This document shows positions 51,891 to 64,000 of a DNA stretch of 64,000 nt, piece after piece; the stretch's first letter is position 1, and every line of letters begins with the position of its first letter. Position numbers and translations under genes: made by a program. The stretch is taken from positions 2,811,501-2,875,500 of the forward strand of contig NC_090288.1 in NCBI RefSeq assembly GCF_037392515.1, written 5' to 3'. The DNA comes from Haliotis asinina. Lineage: Eukaryota > Mollusca > Gastropoda > Lepetellida > Haliotidae. The notes under the pieces are model-generated. The model saw nothing but the letters and a program-made list of their open reading frames with translations, did not search any database and was not told the origin of the DNA.

Positions 51891-53805
51891 GAGTCAAAGA
51901 CAATGATGTTCCACCACCCTCTGTTTGGCTCTGAGAAACCCAAATTGGATGACCTCCAACTGAGTTGTTACAAATACTGACCTGTGTCAGGTCTGATTCC
52001 CTCAGCAGTAAACATGACGCCTATATAGGAAATGGTTAAAAACCCTTACTACATCCACTGTGATCAGGAACATCATCTGGTGTTGGAGAGTGCTCATGGA
52101 CACAAACATGAACCTGGGAGAAATTCCAGAAACATTTCATAATACATGTAGTCAGTGGTTTTTAATTCATAACAAGTCACTAACATCTCTCATCAAATAA
52201 CAATCACTAGGGAATCCTTGTCTTCAGCCTTCATAAAAGAGACAAATAAAATGAAATTAGTGTACCATTCCATGAACTAATCTGTCTTGGACTTATACCA
52301 TTATTTCATAAATATTTTAATGCTGAAAACAAACCCTATCACAAATATACTTCCCAGGAAATGAGAGATCAAAGATATGCTATGATATGTATTGTTTCAC
52401 CACCCACTGATACTGCCAGGGGGAGTCCTGTGGAAGGTACAGACTACCCCTGGGGGAGATCACTCTTGACACCCAATCTGATATTGGTGTGAGATATCAG
52501 AATTTATTCCCTAAGGCCACATTGGATTGAGCTATTTATATCATCTTCTAGTCTCACAAACCAGTGGTCAGTGCTAATACAAGGGTGAAACAGCATTCAA
52601 GAGAGGATAAATACGTTATTATCTATTAATACTGTACTTTAAGGACATCCTACACATTTGTGTCTGTTTTGTTGCATTTCTTCATGACAAAAATCATCTT
52701 ATGGAGAGAATGAGATTATTGTGCCATGATCAATGTTGTGTTGGTATTTCATTTTCAATGTTGGAAATGTTATTGTCTCTTTTTCAAATTTGTGAATGAA
52801 TTTCAAATGTTTCTTCCTTGAAGAACATTAGTTGTCAGGAAATGGCATGTGTATAATGCAGTTTCATAAATTTCATGAGACATATCAACAGGTTCAGCCT
52901 TCATCTGATTTGCATTTTCCACTGTTTCTCTGGAAATTATATTTGTCAAAACCTAAAAAGTACAAAAATCAGCTAAGGGCACCACTTCATTACTACATAA
53001 TTTTATGTGCAAAATTTGTGCATAAATATTTTCATATTTTAGCATTTTTTATGAAATACAGACATGCAAGATGGTTGCTAAACTTGAGAACTCAAAACTG
53101 AATAATGGATGTATTCAAAACTAATTCTTCATAATTTCATGACAACATGCCAAGCTTTATTAATTGTTCACATTTCAAAAACAGTAGTCACATGGGATAG
53201 CCAAACTATTTTACGTCCTTGTTAAATTTCAAACACATCTGTCATTGTAATCAGAAAACACTTTTTTGTGGTCTCCTCTCTAACAAATCGTGAATGACGA
53301 ATAATACATGCCTTCTGATTGGTCAAATATTGTTGCCAAACCTGAAGCCCAACTGACCAAGAAGCAAATTGTTGCAAGATTTGACCAAATGTTTTGACAC
53401 AAGCAAGTACTGTACAACCCCAGGATCCTCCACATTGACCCCTTCCCACAGCAATTAACTTAATCCTAGATAGACAAGTATGGCTTGTGGGTTCATGTTA
53501 GGGAAACAAACCACTCGTCTGTGTAGAAAGAGTTTAACCCATACACATTTGTTCAAATATTTTCACAGAAAGTCAAACAGTTGACTTCACGAACATTTGC
53601 TATTTTTCCTTCACTGTGGCCATTCAACTCCGCAGTGTTGAGGGTAAGTTTCAAAATACAGAACAGAGGACCAAGCCCACATTCTGATCTCTTGTGTACT
53701 TCAATACATTGTCAGTTTCAGAATTTATCCACAGTCAAATTACTTCTCACAACCGTATGCCATCTATCAGAAAATTAACTATGTTAAAAATAAGATAAAT
53801 AACAG
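51891..53805. other. Non-coding; no feature recognised
   Basis: AT-rich sequence; short ORFs only. Confidence 0.5.
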
Positions 53806-53895
53806 TGGAGTGGAGTGGCATGGTAGAGTGGCGCAACATGGCAGTGTGGAGTGGCATGGTAGAATGGCGCAACATGGCAGTGTGGTGTGGCATGG
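53806..53895. repeat. 36-bp tandem repeat
   Basis: Two and a half copies of GGAGTGGCATGGTAGAGTGG + CGCAACATGGCAGTGT. Confidence 0.9.
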
Positions 53896-54352
53896 ACCAG
53901 AGTAAGTAAGAGAGTGAGTGAGGGAGCAAGTTTATCATTGCTTTTTCACCTATTTCATTTATATTGTAGCATGTCTCCTTGACAATAGTGGGAAAGCGTG
54001 AAGCCTGTGCTATACAAGATCCAGATGTCTGTGAAACCGACTTGCTCTATGTACTGTGCTTATAGTCTTCGCAACTTAATCATGGGGTGCACTTCCGTGC
54101 CTGCCAAGGGGATACAACTCCCTAATGACAGCTCTCACAACCTGAATGAAGTACTCAATTTCTAGCACCATAGCTTAATCAGTTCTCTTTCATGATGCTT
54201 ATCACAAATCACTGTTTACACAACCTTGTCACAAATTGGTCTCAGAATCCCTAAACCACCATATTTTCCCTTCTACCAAGCCCTTACTAAATGAAGTAAG
54301 TCTAGATTGTCCATAGTTTCTTAAATTGAGCTCCTTTTTAATTTAAAAGGAT
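53896..54352. other. Non-coding; no feature seen
   Basis: Nothing supportable. Confidence 0.5.
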
Positions 54353-54474
54353 TTATGTATGTATGTATGTATGTATGTATGTATGTATGTATGTATGTAT
54401 GTATGTATGTATGTATGTATGTATGTATGTATGTATGTATGTATGTATGTATGCATGTATGCATGCATGCATAT
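54353..54474. repeat. (TATG)n microsatellite
   Basis: About 30 TATG units with a few CATG variants at the right end. An apparent MYVC-repeat ORF across it is an artefact. Confidence 0.95.
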
Positions 54475-55171
54475 GTATATATATATAATTGTTTCACATG
54501 ATGTCGGTCAAAGTCTGATTAGCAGCAGATCAAATCTTTGTACAATCTCTTCATAATACGACTAAATTCTATTTGGACAGCTATTTGTTTTGGCTACTTT
54601 TTAATTCCCTATGCACGTCAACATGCACTTCAAAAACTGTTAATGCGGTAATCAGTTTGGCATGAGGAGGGTTTTTGAGCTGAATGGAAGTTACAGAGCA
54701 ATTAGCGGGAACTTGTTCTGTTTAATGTTGGATTGTCATGTGATGCCAACAAACCACAGATGATCCTGGATCTTCCAGCACCAACAGAGTGATCTACCCT
54801 GATTCTGACACCAGGGACTGCATGAAAAGTCATTACAATATTATCAACGCTGGATTGTTTTTAGATTATAGTAAGCTTATAGGACATAAATGTAAACTAG
54901 TATTTTTATGTTATTCTGTTTGCTATTAGACACTTTCATGAACAAAGATGTTTTTCTACATCATCATTCAATGTTATACATACATTTTGCTTTGGTGTTT
55001 AAAATACTGGCTTGTGACTATTACAGTGCGAACATTATTTCACAGGAATAACATGAAATATAACTTCGTGTTTTGGTATTCCTCTGCTTTAAAGATGCAC
55101 AACAACCAACTAAACTTTGGAACACAATGACCGACAAAATTTCTGAACCACAACGACCAACAATACCTTTG
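54475..55171. other. Non-coding; no feature seen
   Basis: AT-rich; no exon or repeat family recognised. Confidence 0.5.
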
Positions 55172-55310
55172 TGAGTGAGTTTAGTTTTACGCCGCACTCA
55201 GCAATATCAGCTTTCCGTTAGTCGCCTCTTACGACAAGCATAGTCGCCTTTTATGACAAGCATGGGTTGCTGAAGGCCTGTTCTACCCCAGGACCTTCAC
55301 GGGTTACAAA
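55172..55310 (-). mobile_element. Long-form SINE with internal deletion
   Basis: GTGAGTGAGTTTAGTTTTAC and GCCGCACTCAGCAATATCAG run directly into CCGTTAGTCGCCTCTTACGA, ending CCAGGACCTTCACGGGTT. About 130 bp of the middle body seen at 51620-51890 are missing while the remaining parts are well preserved. Confidence 0.85.
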
Positions 55311-55884
55311 ACCTTTGTAACAAGAAAACAATGAGAATATGCTACAGATACATCACACATTAATGCCATCGTCTGAAGAAGCCTTTGAAGATTCAAGAGC
55401 AGACTGCAAAGGCCAGATGTGTAACTGAATGGGTTCATTGCCGGTTAGAGTTGAGAATTTTAAACAGTCTCTATGTTTGGTCAGCCATTGACACATTCTG
55501 AAGCTGATAAAGGGCTATAACATATCTACTGATATAGGAGATATGCACAAAACAGCTCATTCCACCAACCATTCACAGTGATGTTCTTTACTAATAGTGT
55601 AAATGATAGTCTGCTTTTTACACTGACAGTATTTACTTCTAAATATGAAGCAGTTATGTTTTAGTATAATTCCTTTTGCTTTTAACTGGAAGTTTTTTAA
55701 CTGAGAGGTACGTTTGACGAAACTGTAACAGCAAGATTTGGCAATAATATTTTGGGCAGCTATGAGAATTCTGGACAATTAATTTTAATGTCTCACTTGG
55801 AAACTTAACAAAAATAACAGACTTGGGACTATAACACAATAAAACAGAGAGCAGAAAACAAATACATGGCATTCTGGTTGCGGG
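55311..55884. other. Non-coding; no feature seen
   Basis: Nothing supportable. Confidence 0.5.
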
Positions 55885-55980
55885 TAAAGTGTGTGAATAC
55901 CAGGTCTGGTGTCCCCCATCTTGATAATTACTGGAATGGTGCTAAATGCTGAGTAAAATCATACTCACTCACTTAGTCTA
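55885..55980 (+). mobile_element. SINE 3' fragment
   Basis: Only the end of the tRNA-type SINE: GGTGTCCCCCATCTTGATAA, TACTGGAATGGTGCTAAATG, ATACTCACTCAC. Confidence 0.7.
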
Positions 55981-58900
55981 TAATTGTAAGGCATGTTTGG
56001 CAGAGCAGATGTCAATGTTACCTTCATTGACAACAGAACTTAGCTAGCATCTACCATTTTCTGCAGTTCCTTTATTTGTGATTCAGTACGTGTCTTCATA
56101 ACTGATCCAGACTAATTTATTCTATTGCTTTAGGAAGGATCTTTGTGAAGATACAGAGGCAAGATGGAACAAATATATACCAGTGAAGGTTATCAGGTTG
56201 ATGTCCTTGACAAAATATTCTAAAATAAAGAACTCAAGAAATGATAGAACAATTTGTTCCAAATGCACATATATCAGTCCAAAATAACATTTTAATTCAA
56301 TAATTTAATTTACATGAGCAGAAGCTAATGTGACTGAAGAGATAAATACTCTAAATGATCAACAGTGCTCACACAGCGCATGACCCAAATCACAAGGCTG
56401 AAGGACAAATTGCAGTACAGTTGATTTCTGTCTTGTGAACAGATCATGTGGCAGTATGGTACTTTCTGATATGCAGAAATTTAAACATGGCAGCAAGTGT
56501 GAAGAGGAGATAAAACACACAGGGATGATGTTTAAGAAGATACTAGAGGTTCACAGAGGAGGTCTCAGTGTCTGTGGAGGTTTTGAAACTGATTCCTAAT
56601 GGTCTGGAGAAGATATAGCCTATGATCAAGCTGTAAACCAACAGAATAATCAACAGGGAAGTTTTATGCAATAACAGATCAGCCTTGAGATCGCCCAGAC
56701 CAGGAACACAGTTAGTTAGCCTTTGGCAGCCATGATAATCCTCCCAGGAGCTACTCATTAAGTTCAACAAAGTCATCCACCATCATCACATGATAGCACA
56801 AACCTATCAACTGAATCAAGGGGCAGATAAATACTTGTCTTCATAAACATCCTCAGCACTTTAAAGAAACATTTACTGTTGAAGAAGTTAACTCCAAGTC
56901 AGTTTGTCTCATAGAATACATTATAACAAAACTGCAAACCTTCACACCTACAAGGGAGGAAACTGACAACAAAACCAAAAAACTGAGAGAGTGTTCTTTG
57001 TTCCCTGGAACATTCAAGCAATATCACAACAGCTTAAATATGTTGGTCGATAGTGTGAGCACCGATCCAGTCTAGTTGTGAAGAAAGCTGATCAACACAG
57101 CTGCACTACCATCCCTGTTTCAGTCCTAACACCAGACTGCCAAATACGTCAACCACTCAGGTAAGGTCACTAAAGAGCAGCATTAATGTCAAAAGCTGTA
57201 ATAGACTGTCACAATCATAAACAAATCAGAAATCAGGTTAAGTACCATGGAAGCTGAAAAACCTTACCCCCTAGCATGTAGTCATCCAGACTTGCCAGTT
57301 ATGACAAGACGGAAACTCTATTACAACATAGGTCTATTCATCATGCAGACAAATTCCCCATATTGAGCTGAAATACCAATGTATTGTGTGACTGACAATG
57401 GACATGCTACGCTCTACATAGCCAAAAGCACAACTTTACCATACAAACACAACTGACAATCTCCACACTATCAGACAACCATAGTCCTGAGCCCATTTCA
57501 ACCTTGGCAGGAAGCATGTAGGACTAAAATATACCTATTTAGATTAGCAGATGCTCACAAATATTTAAAAAAACATGACATCTCAGGGCAGGGTATATTA
57601 TATCCACATCACTGAGTTTTCCTCCAACGAGATATTCAAAAACATTTTAACATTTTCAACAACTGATTTAGACAGATACTCTATAAACAACCGTTTAAAA
57701 ATATACCCACAATGGTTACAGATCCTCATCACACTCTATGCTCCATACAGAAAACAGACCTATTGTTTTTGAGAAATGAAAAATTGTTACAAATTTGCAA
57801 TGAATCAATCTTACATACAAAAAGATCACTAGAACTACAAGATTTTCCAACAAGTTGCTGATCTGCCCATTTAAGATCCTTGAGAATTTCATTTTTTCAT
57901 GAGAAACACATCTCTCACAACTCACCCCCTGTTTACGCCAGAACATAAATTCCATGTTTCAGGCCTGTGATTTACACGGTATGACAGTGTTCACTGAAGA
58001 ACCAAAACAACATGCTGGGTAACTGACCTTTAACACATGAATCACTGGCACATTTTCACAGAAGAATTTTGAACTGTCATGATGAGAACAATGTACATGT
58101 GTTTTTCCCCATATTTTCCCTTTTCGATAGGATGATGTTGAAACAACAGTATACCCAGATTCAGTTATCATGTTCGCTATGTCACAACCTGTAACAATAA
58201 TTCAGAAAAGCAAACAAAAAAACATAACAATTCTCAGACTTTGATGTGATGCAACACCATGTGTAGACAATAGTCTTGTTAATTCCCCAGTCACACACCA
58301 TCAGCAAGACAGTCGCCTGTCAGTCATCAAACGGAGAATTTGCTGAACCTGCTGCAACACAACTACGTAATCAGCGTGACTACTAGTTATTTAATAAAAA
58401 CCAATTTAATAAAAAATAAAAACTGGCTCTAACAATACCATCTCTGTCAAATTGCCCTATGAACAAAGCAGTAATATAATTTGATGCTAGCTAATTGAGA
58501 AAGAAAGACAAAATGTCTCTGACATTATAAGAATGTCCCTTCCTAATGTCATTAATGAATCTGATCAGGCTAATCTAAGCACCATCCATGATATAAGTGG
58601 GGGGAAACCATCAATCACTTCAGGAGGGATGGAGTCTTTCAACTCTCATAGGCCCACTTCTCTTCATTAATGTTGGGATGTAATGGAGATTAAAACCATA
58701 CCACTACCATCGCTGCTAGTAAGACATTTCCAGAAATGTATCCTAGGTTCACAATCTTGACTTTTCTTATGAGTATATATACCACTCGTAATATAAAATG
58801 TTTGGTAAAAAGATTAATTTGATGTTTTTCTTGCACCGATCCTGTTTAGAGTCCTACAATTTTGCTGTAAAAATACATGAGCCAAACTGCAAAATGCAAG

Positions 58901-59611
58901 TAGTCATGAACCAAATCCACAACAAGATTCATACAAGTCTAAATGAAACACTACACAGCATAAATTTACTTCCTGCTCATCGTAATCATGGTGATACCCC
59001 TCATTTAATGATACATAGCTAGATCGAAGTGACACAATATTCAGTTAATGCATGGTATTTGTAATATGAATCCATCCCAGAATGAGTAGTTCAAACTCAC
59101 AAACTGATGATAGCATAGAGATGATTTCACATTATTTATTAAACTTGATAGCTTGTTTGCTATTTGCATGTCCCTACTGATTAAAACCCAAAATGTTACA
59201 TACCACCAACTTGAGACACCGACATGAGGCCCTTCAGTGATGTCATTGTAGAATGTGTGCACTTCATACATGGTTAGAAGTTCACTTCAGATTATGCAAA
59301 TAATAGCATAGAATGTTTCAAGTTGGATATATGTAAACATGTTCTTGGTTCAAAATATGTTTTTGTGTTCATTGAATAAATCATTCAGAATGCTGTAGCA
59401 AGAGATGACGTCACACCATTGATGACATCTTTACTTTGCAGCTAGCTGATACAGCGTTAACACTTCTGTATGTGTGTGTGTCCAGGCATCCCACCCTAGA
59501 TGAGACAGTTCTTCATTTAAACACCACAAAGTCCAGAAATGTTCTTCAGCATTTTCGGTTTTGTACATTTCAGTGACAAGACACACCCAGCATGCCTTTA
59601 TATGCTACATG
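55981..59611. other. Non-coding sequence upstream of the FAM107-like gene
   Basis: No exon of a recognised gene. An island at about 58500-58720 has many TAAT/ATTA words and a GGGGGGAAACC run and is noted as a possible enhancer. Another SINE-like trace lies near 57005-57060. Confidence 0.45.
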
Positions 59612-59870
59612 TAGTTGGTCAAGGCTATTTTGAGGTTAAGCTTGGTTGAGGTTATTTTGAGGTTAAGCTTGGTTGAGGTTATTTTAAAGTTAAACCTTGA
59701 AACAGGTTATCTTATTCAAGGTTTTGCTGGTTCAGGCTATTCTGAGTTAAGCTTGGTTGAGAATATTTGAGGGTTAGCTTGATTGAGGTTATCTTGAGGT
59801 CAAGCGTGATTGAGGTTAAGCATGATTGAGGTTATCTGTTGGTTCAGGTTATTTGAGGCTAAGCTTGGCT
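59612..59870. repeat. 27-bp minisatellite
   Basis: About nine diverged copies of GGTTGAGGTTATTTTGAGGT + TAAGCTT. Confidence 0.9.
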
Positions 59871-62800
59871 CACTATACAATGGTTTCCCTGGTGGATAAT
59901 GCAGCACCTGTGTGACATTCCAAAGTGAACGATTTATATAAACAACACATTATTTGGTTTTGAGAACAATTTTCCTTGCATAATCTTCAAGAACTTCATT
60001 ACAACTGACCAGGCATAGGTTCTGTAGTTTACCATGTTTACTGGTATGAAAATATAATGGTTGATAACATTCGCAGTTACTTTTGAACTTTTCAAAAAGG
60101 TTTAAGCAACACAACAAATGTTGCTAAACATTAAAGCACAGAGCAGATGAAAAACTAGATGATGCTCTAGACAAAAGCTGACTTTACTTTCAGTCAGGTT
60201 TGCTAAAAATGAAACGTTGGCAGAGGGAGTCAACAAACACAGCTGATAAAATAGCTATCTCTGTCTTAAGGTAACAAGAAAGTTATCCCTTTAATACTGA
60301 CAAATTCTCCCCAAGTATCATGTAATAATAATTCCCTGTCAAACATGGTGAACTCCACCCATATCACATAGTCAGCCATCATCTAGCCTCCACCTTCTAC
60401 ATCTCAGTACGTTTCCAGACTAACAGCTCCGTCATACGGTCAGTTTCATGAAGGATTACAAAGGAAATGCATGGAGTCAATGTTAAGTGAGGGAAAGCAA
60501 TTCTGGCAATATACAACATACAAAAGACTTAAAAGGAATCTTGATTTCATGTCACCTAGTCAGCAATAATGAAACAGAAGTACAAAAAAACATTAAGCCA
60601 ATTAAATCAAAAAAACCTTCTTTGTACAATAAATGAAATATGTAGGAAAAGCCATGAAATGAACAATGAACAAGAAGATCCCAGCATCCTTTGTCAGTTG
60701 TACCTCAACGGGTCAAGTCACTGCAACTAATTGGGGAACAACTAGCTCCACTCATTCATACTGACAACCAGAAACAATTAATGACTCTGGTTATAAAATG
60801 AATAAAAATCTGGTAATTTCAACATAGCAATGGGAAAAACAAGATAAACTGATGTCTGAATATGTGACAATGACAACAAGGGAATGTGCACATCTGTCAA
60901 AAAGATAAGGCAACTGCATGTCATGGAAATACCTTAGCAATCACAGGTTCAGACAGATGCACAGCGGTATTGATGTTCTAGCCAGATTTATTCACTTCCA
61001 TCAATTTTAGAAATGAATGAGGCATAATTCCTTGCCATTTCGTTATTTGTACCTTATTTAATTATCTTGCTACCAGGCAGTTATGGCCATTAAATAGGTG
61101 GGTGCTGCAAGCTGTCAATCACCAAGTTTGAATCCTAGCATGAGACTGTTAAAATTCATGGCTGCTACATTTGCAAATAATATAATCAGTCACAATGTTT
61201 CTTGTTTACCTTGAACGTGTCTCCTAAGAGAGACTTGAACTTTTATTCCTGAACATATCTGACATGGAATCATTGATTCCTTAATAAGTGTTCGTATGTG
61301 AGTTGAGAACTGTGAACCGAAATGACAGATGTAGTGACATGGGTTTGTTAAAGTTTGAACTCTGATCTTAACTTGTAATGAGTGATCTACCATAGTAAAG
61401 AACATTTTGACTGACCATAATCATATCTGCACCATTAGTATTAACAGAATTGATCTGTGACACAAAATACTACATCCCATTTAACATAGTAATCAAAGCA
61501 TGTCCACAAGCTTTGTTTTCTAAATTGTTCTGCAGTGGAAAAGCCCAAGATGGTATTTATTGCCTTGATGCCTAATTTATCTCTGTGTTCAGCCATATGA
61601 TTGTAGACGTAAGGGTTGTAATTTTTATCAGAAAACAGCTTGCACAGAGATACTGTGTGCAATATAAGTACTTGAAATTCTGATTTGCTTCATATCAACC
61701 TCAGTCAAATCCCTAAAGCTATGTGTTATGCCATGACTGACCTCTCCCTCTCCCTCTCCCAGCTCGTACAAAGCTCCCATCTTTTCACCCTACACTAATA
61801 ATGCCAACACATCACAATCCAACCTACATTTATGAATCTCTGTCACTGTAATGGAATGTTAAGCACTCAAACGTATTACGCTTAAGAAAGAAGTCAACAT
61901 AACCATGCTGACATCCTCTTGAAACAGCCTAGGCCATTAACCCTTAACCCCGGAAAGTCTCTCCATGATCTGAGTTCCCTTGACAATATCCCACCTAGAA
62001 ACAACAACCATCCATCTGTAAGTTCACTCACGGTTAGTCACTGATGCATGTTAAAACTCAAGGAATTTATGTTTCCAGAAACATCCCTCTTACCTGAACC
62101 TTACTCTTCCACTTTCCCAAACTGTACTGTCTCTTTTCCCCATTGTCAAAGCCAACATTTCCAACTTTCCAATCCCTCCTCCCATCTCCCAACACTCCTG
62201 GCTGCTACCCCTTGCCCCACCCAATACTTTTTCCATTTTACCAGTTACCCCACCTAACACTGAATACCTTATCCTACCAATCACTCCTTCTCAAACAGAC
62301 CTAACACTTCCCCACCCCCTGTACCTGTTATCCCACTCCCTTCTATCCAAATGAACATCACCCAACACTTCCTGCCCCTCTACCATTACCCAACCAAACC
62401 ACTCCCCAAGGTTCAATGTCTGAAAATGTGTGACCCAGAAGATTAAGCTCACTGTCACACACACATAACTGAGTGTCATCTTACCAGGTAGGTATTGCAT
62501 TACTTATTACCCAGGGTCTCTACAGTTGGTGCAGCAAGCTACTGCCATCATAACAACTACCTACATTCACACCAGACCAGGAGCAAGATAGCAGAATTCT
62601 CTCAGGTATTGTGTGCCTGAATATATTAGACCTGGTCTACTTACAATCCACTGTCAACCATCAATTGAAACAATACCATCAGAGCCTACAGTCATACACA
62701 CAGATTATGATCCGAGTTGCCTTAAACTGAGAAGATAACTGTTGCATTAAGGTGCTTTCATGTAAATGCATGTTTGAATCTACTGTTTAAAGCTTGAGTA

Positions 62801-63159
62801 GATAAAGATAAAGTACACAGTTGGTTTGTTGTTTTGTTCCATGCATACAGTTTGTGTTATTTATTATCCATCACTGACTAAGAGTGATATACACGTTTGT
62901 CCACAGTGAATAACAGCTCCTTGAGAAGAAGAATACTTGACTGTTTTCTGCACACAAAGACTTGAGTGCCCCTAAAATGACTTCTTTAAAGGCGCAGTTA
63001 ACAACCAATGTCTCGCTAGGTTAAGTTAGAGAATGGCTACATAATCACCTTGCACAAATTTCAGCAATGTGACGACTGTAACAAAAGGTGACAACTGCTC
63101 TTCAGACTGGGGTAAAACCAATGGGTTGCCCTAAGTTGAGATTTTTAGTGTGTATGGGT
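59871..63159. other. Non-coding; pyrimidine-rich tract near 62050-62440
   Basis: No gene recognised. A CT-rich stretch with many CCC/CTTCC words extends over about 400 bp from 62050, and a (TCTCCC)n run is at 61741-61760. Confidence 0.5.
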
Positions 63160-63290
63160 GATGATGGTGTAGCCCAATGGTAAAGCATCCCATGGAAGGG
63201 CTGGGTTTGATTCCACACAGTGTGTGAAGCCCATTTCTGGTCCGAGTTCCCTTCAAATGATCATACTGGGTGTGTGGGTGGCCAAGGTTG
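63160..63290 (+). mobile_element. tRNA-derived SINE, 5' part
   Basis: Head GATGGTGTAGCCCAATGGTA, box-B-like GGGTTTGATTCC, body GTGTGAAGCCCATTTCTGGT; the core and tail are degraded. Confidence 0.75.
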
Positions 63291-64000
63291 CACATACAAA
63301 TACATATCTACTGATACTATTCTAAACCTATGCCAGTCATAGCGTGCTAATCAACTGATATACCATACTGCAACTTAACATGGACACCCAACACATTATA
63401 CAGCCTCATACCGACTCTGTCATCCACATGAGTCCTGTCTGACTGTCAAACACCAAGCGCGGCAACAATAAGTATATTTAATGTTTTGTATACGACAAAG
63501 TTTGAAGGCTGGAAATGCCCCTTCCACACCCACAGCAGATGTCCAGTCCACATGAGTAATCCAATAGATCACAAACATTCAACAAACCACCATCAATCAA
63601 ACTACCTACTGTTCTGTCAACTGACTTTTTCCTTGTGTAATTCAACAAAAAGGTTTCTCAGGAAGGAACAGATGCTAAAAATATAATAAATTGTCTTTGT
63701 TAAATCTGATAAAACATTGATAACATCTAGATACTTGATCCTTGGGGAATACTACAAATTCTTCTCTGGTACACATTCTAGAAATGTCACATCAACAGCA
63801 ACACAAGAACTTAATGGATTATAACTTCTGAAGTCATACAAAGTCCTTAAACCAACCTGTAGTCTGTAAAGGTATAACCGGATATATCAGTCTTGCTCAA
63901 TACTGAAGTTGTAATCAATAACAGATTGTTGTGTTGCTACATATGAAATATTTGCTGTGACTTTATGCAGTTATGTAGTTTACTTTCAGAGCACGCTTGT
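63291..64000. other. Non-coding; no feature seen
   Basis: Nothing supportable to the window end. Confidence 0.5.

Noticed and set aside
54359..54556. ORF with MYVC repeats
   Set aside because: Translation of the (TATG)n microsatellite.
56043..56110. Minus-strand ORF end reading KTRTESQIKELQKMVDAS then stop
   Set aside because: Looks protein-like, but only about 20 codons, a poor acceptor (purine-rich) and no neighbouring exon. Possibly a transposon remnant; not supportable.
1..64000. CRISPR arrays, operons, ribosome binding sites, prophage
   Set aside because: The window is animal nuclear DNA with spliced genes; the tandem repeats have no spacer structure.

Overview
The window looks like nuclear DNA of a marine gastropod, most likely an abalone (Haliotis). 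Genes are split by GT-AG introns, the DNA is AT-rich and dense in microsatellites and minisatellites, and at least 17 copies or fragments occur of two SINE-like repeats that share a 3' tail ending in ACTCACTCACTC. I recognise these repeats from abalone sequence from memory; the species call is an inference.

Left part (1-11.5 kb): two head-to-tail paralogues of a universal stress protein (USP) gene lie on the minus strand. Copy A (8298-11481) is complete: four exons whose phases join perfectly into a 156-residue protein with the USP ATP-binding glycine motif. Copy B (exons at 177-295, 1013-1093 and 6835-6901) has the same first three exons, and its last exon would lie left of base 1. Intron 1 of copy B has swollen to 5.7 kb. 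It holds an old SINE that is also in copy A, an 11-bp minisatellite of about 0.8 kb that appears to have grown out of a SINE core, and a 5'-truncated non-LTR retrotransposon with an intact endonuclease/reverse transcriptase frame.

Middle (11.5-26.8 kb): no protein gene was recognised. SINE fragments fill 12-18 kb. The stretch from about 17.3 to 26.8 kb is AT-rich and nearly SINE-free, and may be a very long 3' UTR of the next gene.

Right part (26.8-64 kb): a FAM107-family (DUF1151) gene lies on the minus strand with five phase-consistent coding exons (26834-46520, 247 residues); its first exon is unresolved. Its largest intron carries, in antisense orientation, a 9,583-bp Ty3/Gypsy LTR retrotransposon (32811-42393). 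The LTRs are both 1,397 bp and look identical. The element has a tRNA-Leu-type primer site, gag, pol in the -1 frame, a polypurine tract, and an extra third ORF encoding a protein with two C2H2 zinc fingers directly behind a splice-acceptor-like site. That third ORF is the most unusual item in the window. A solo LTR of a different element sits at 50573-51224. The remainder to 64 kb is non-coding, with minisatellites, SINEs and two candidate regulatory islands.
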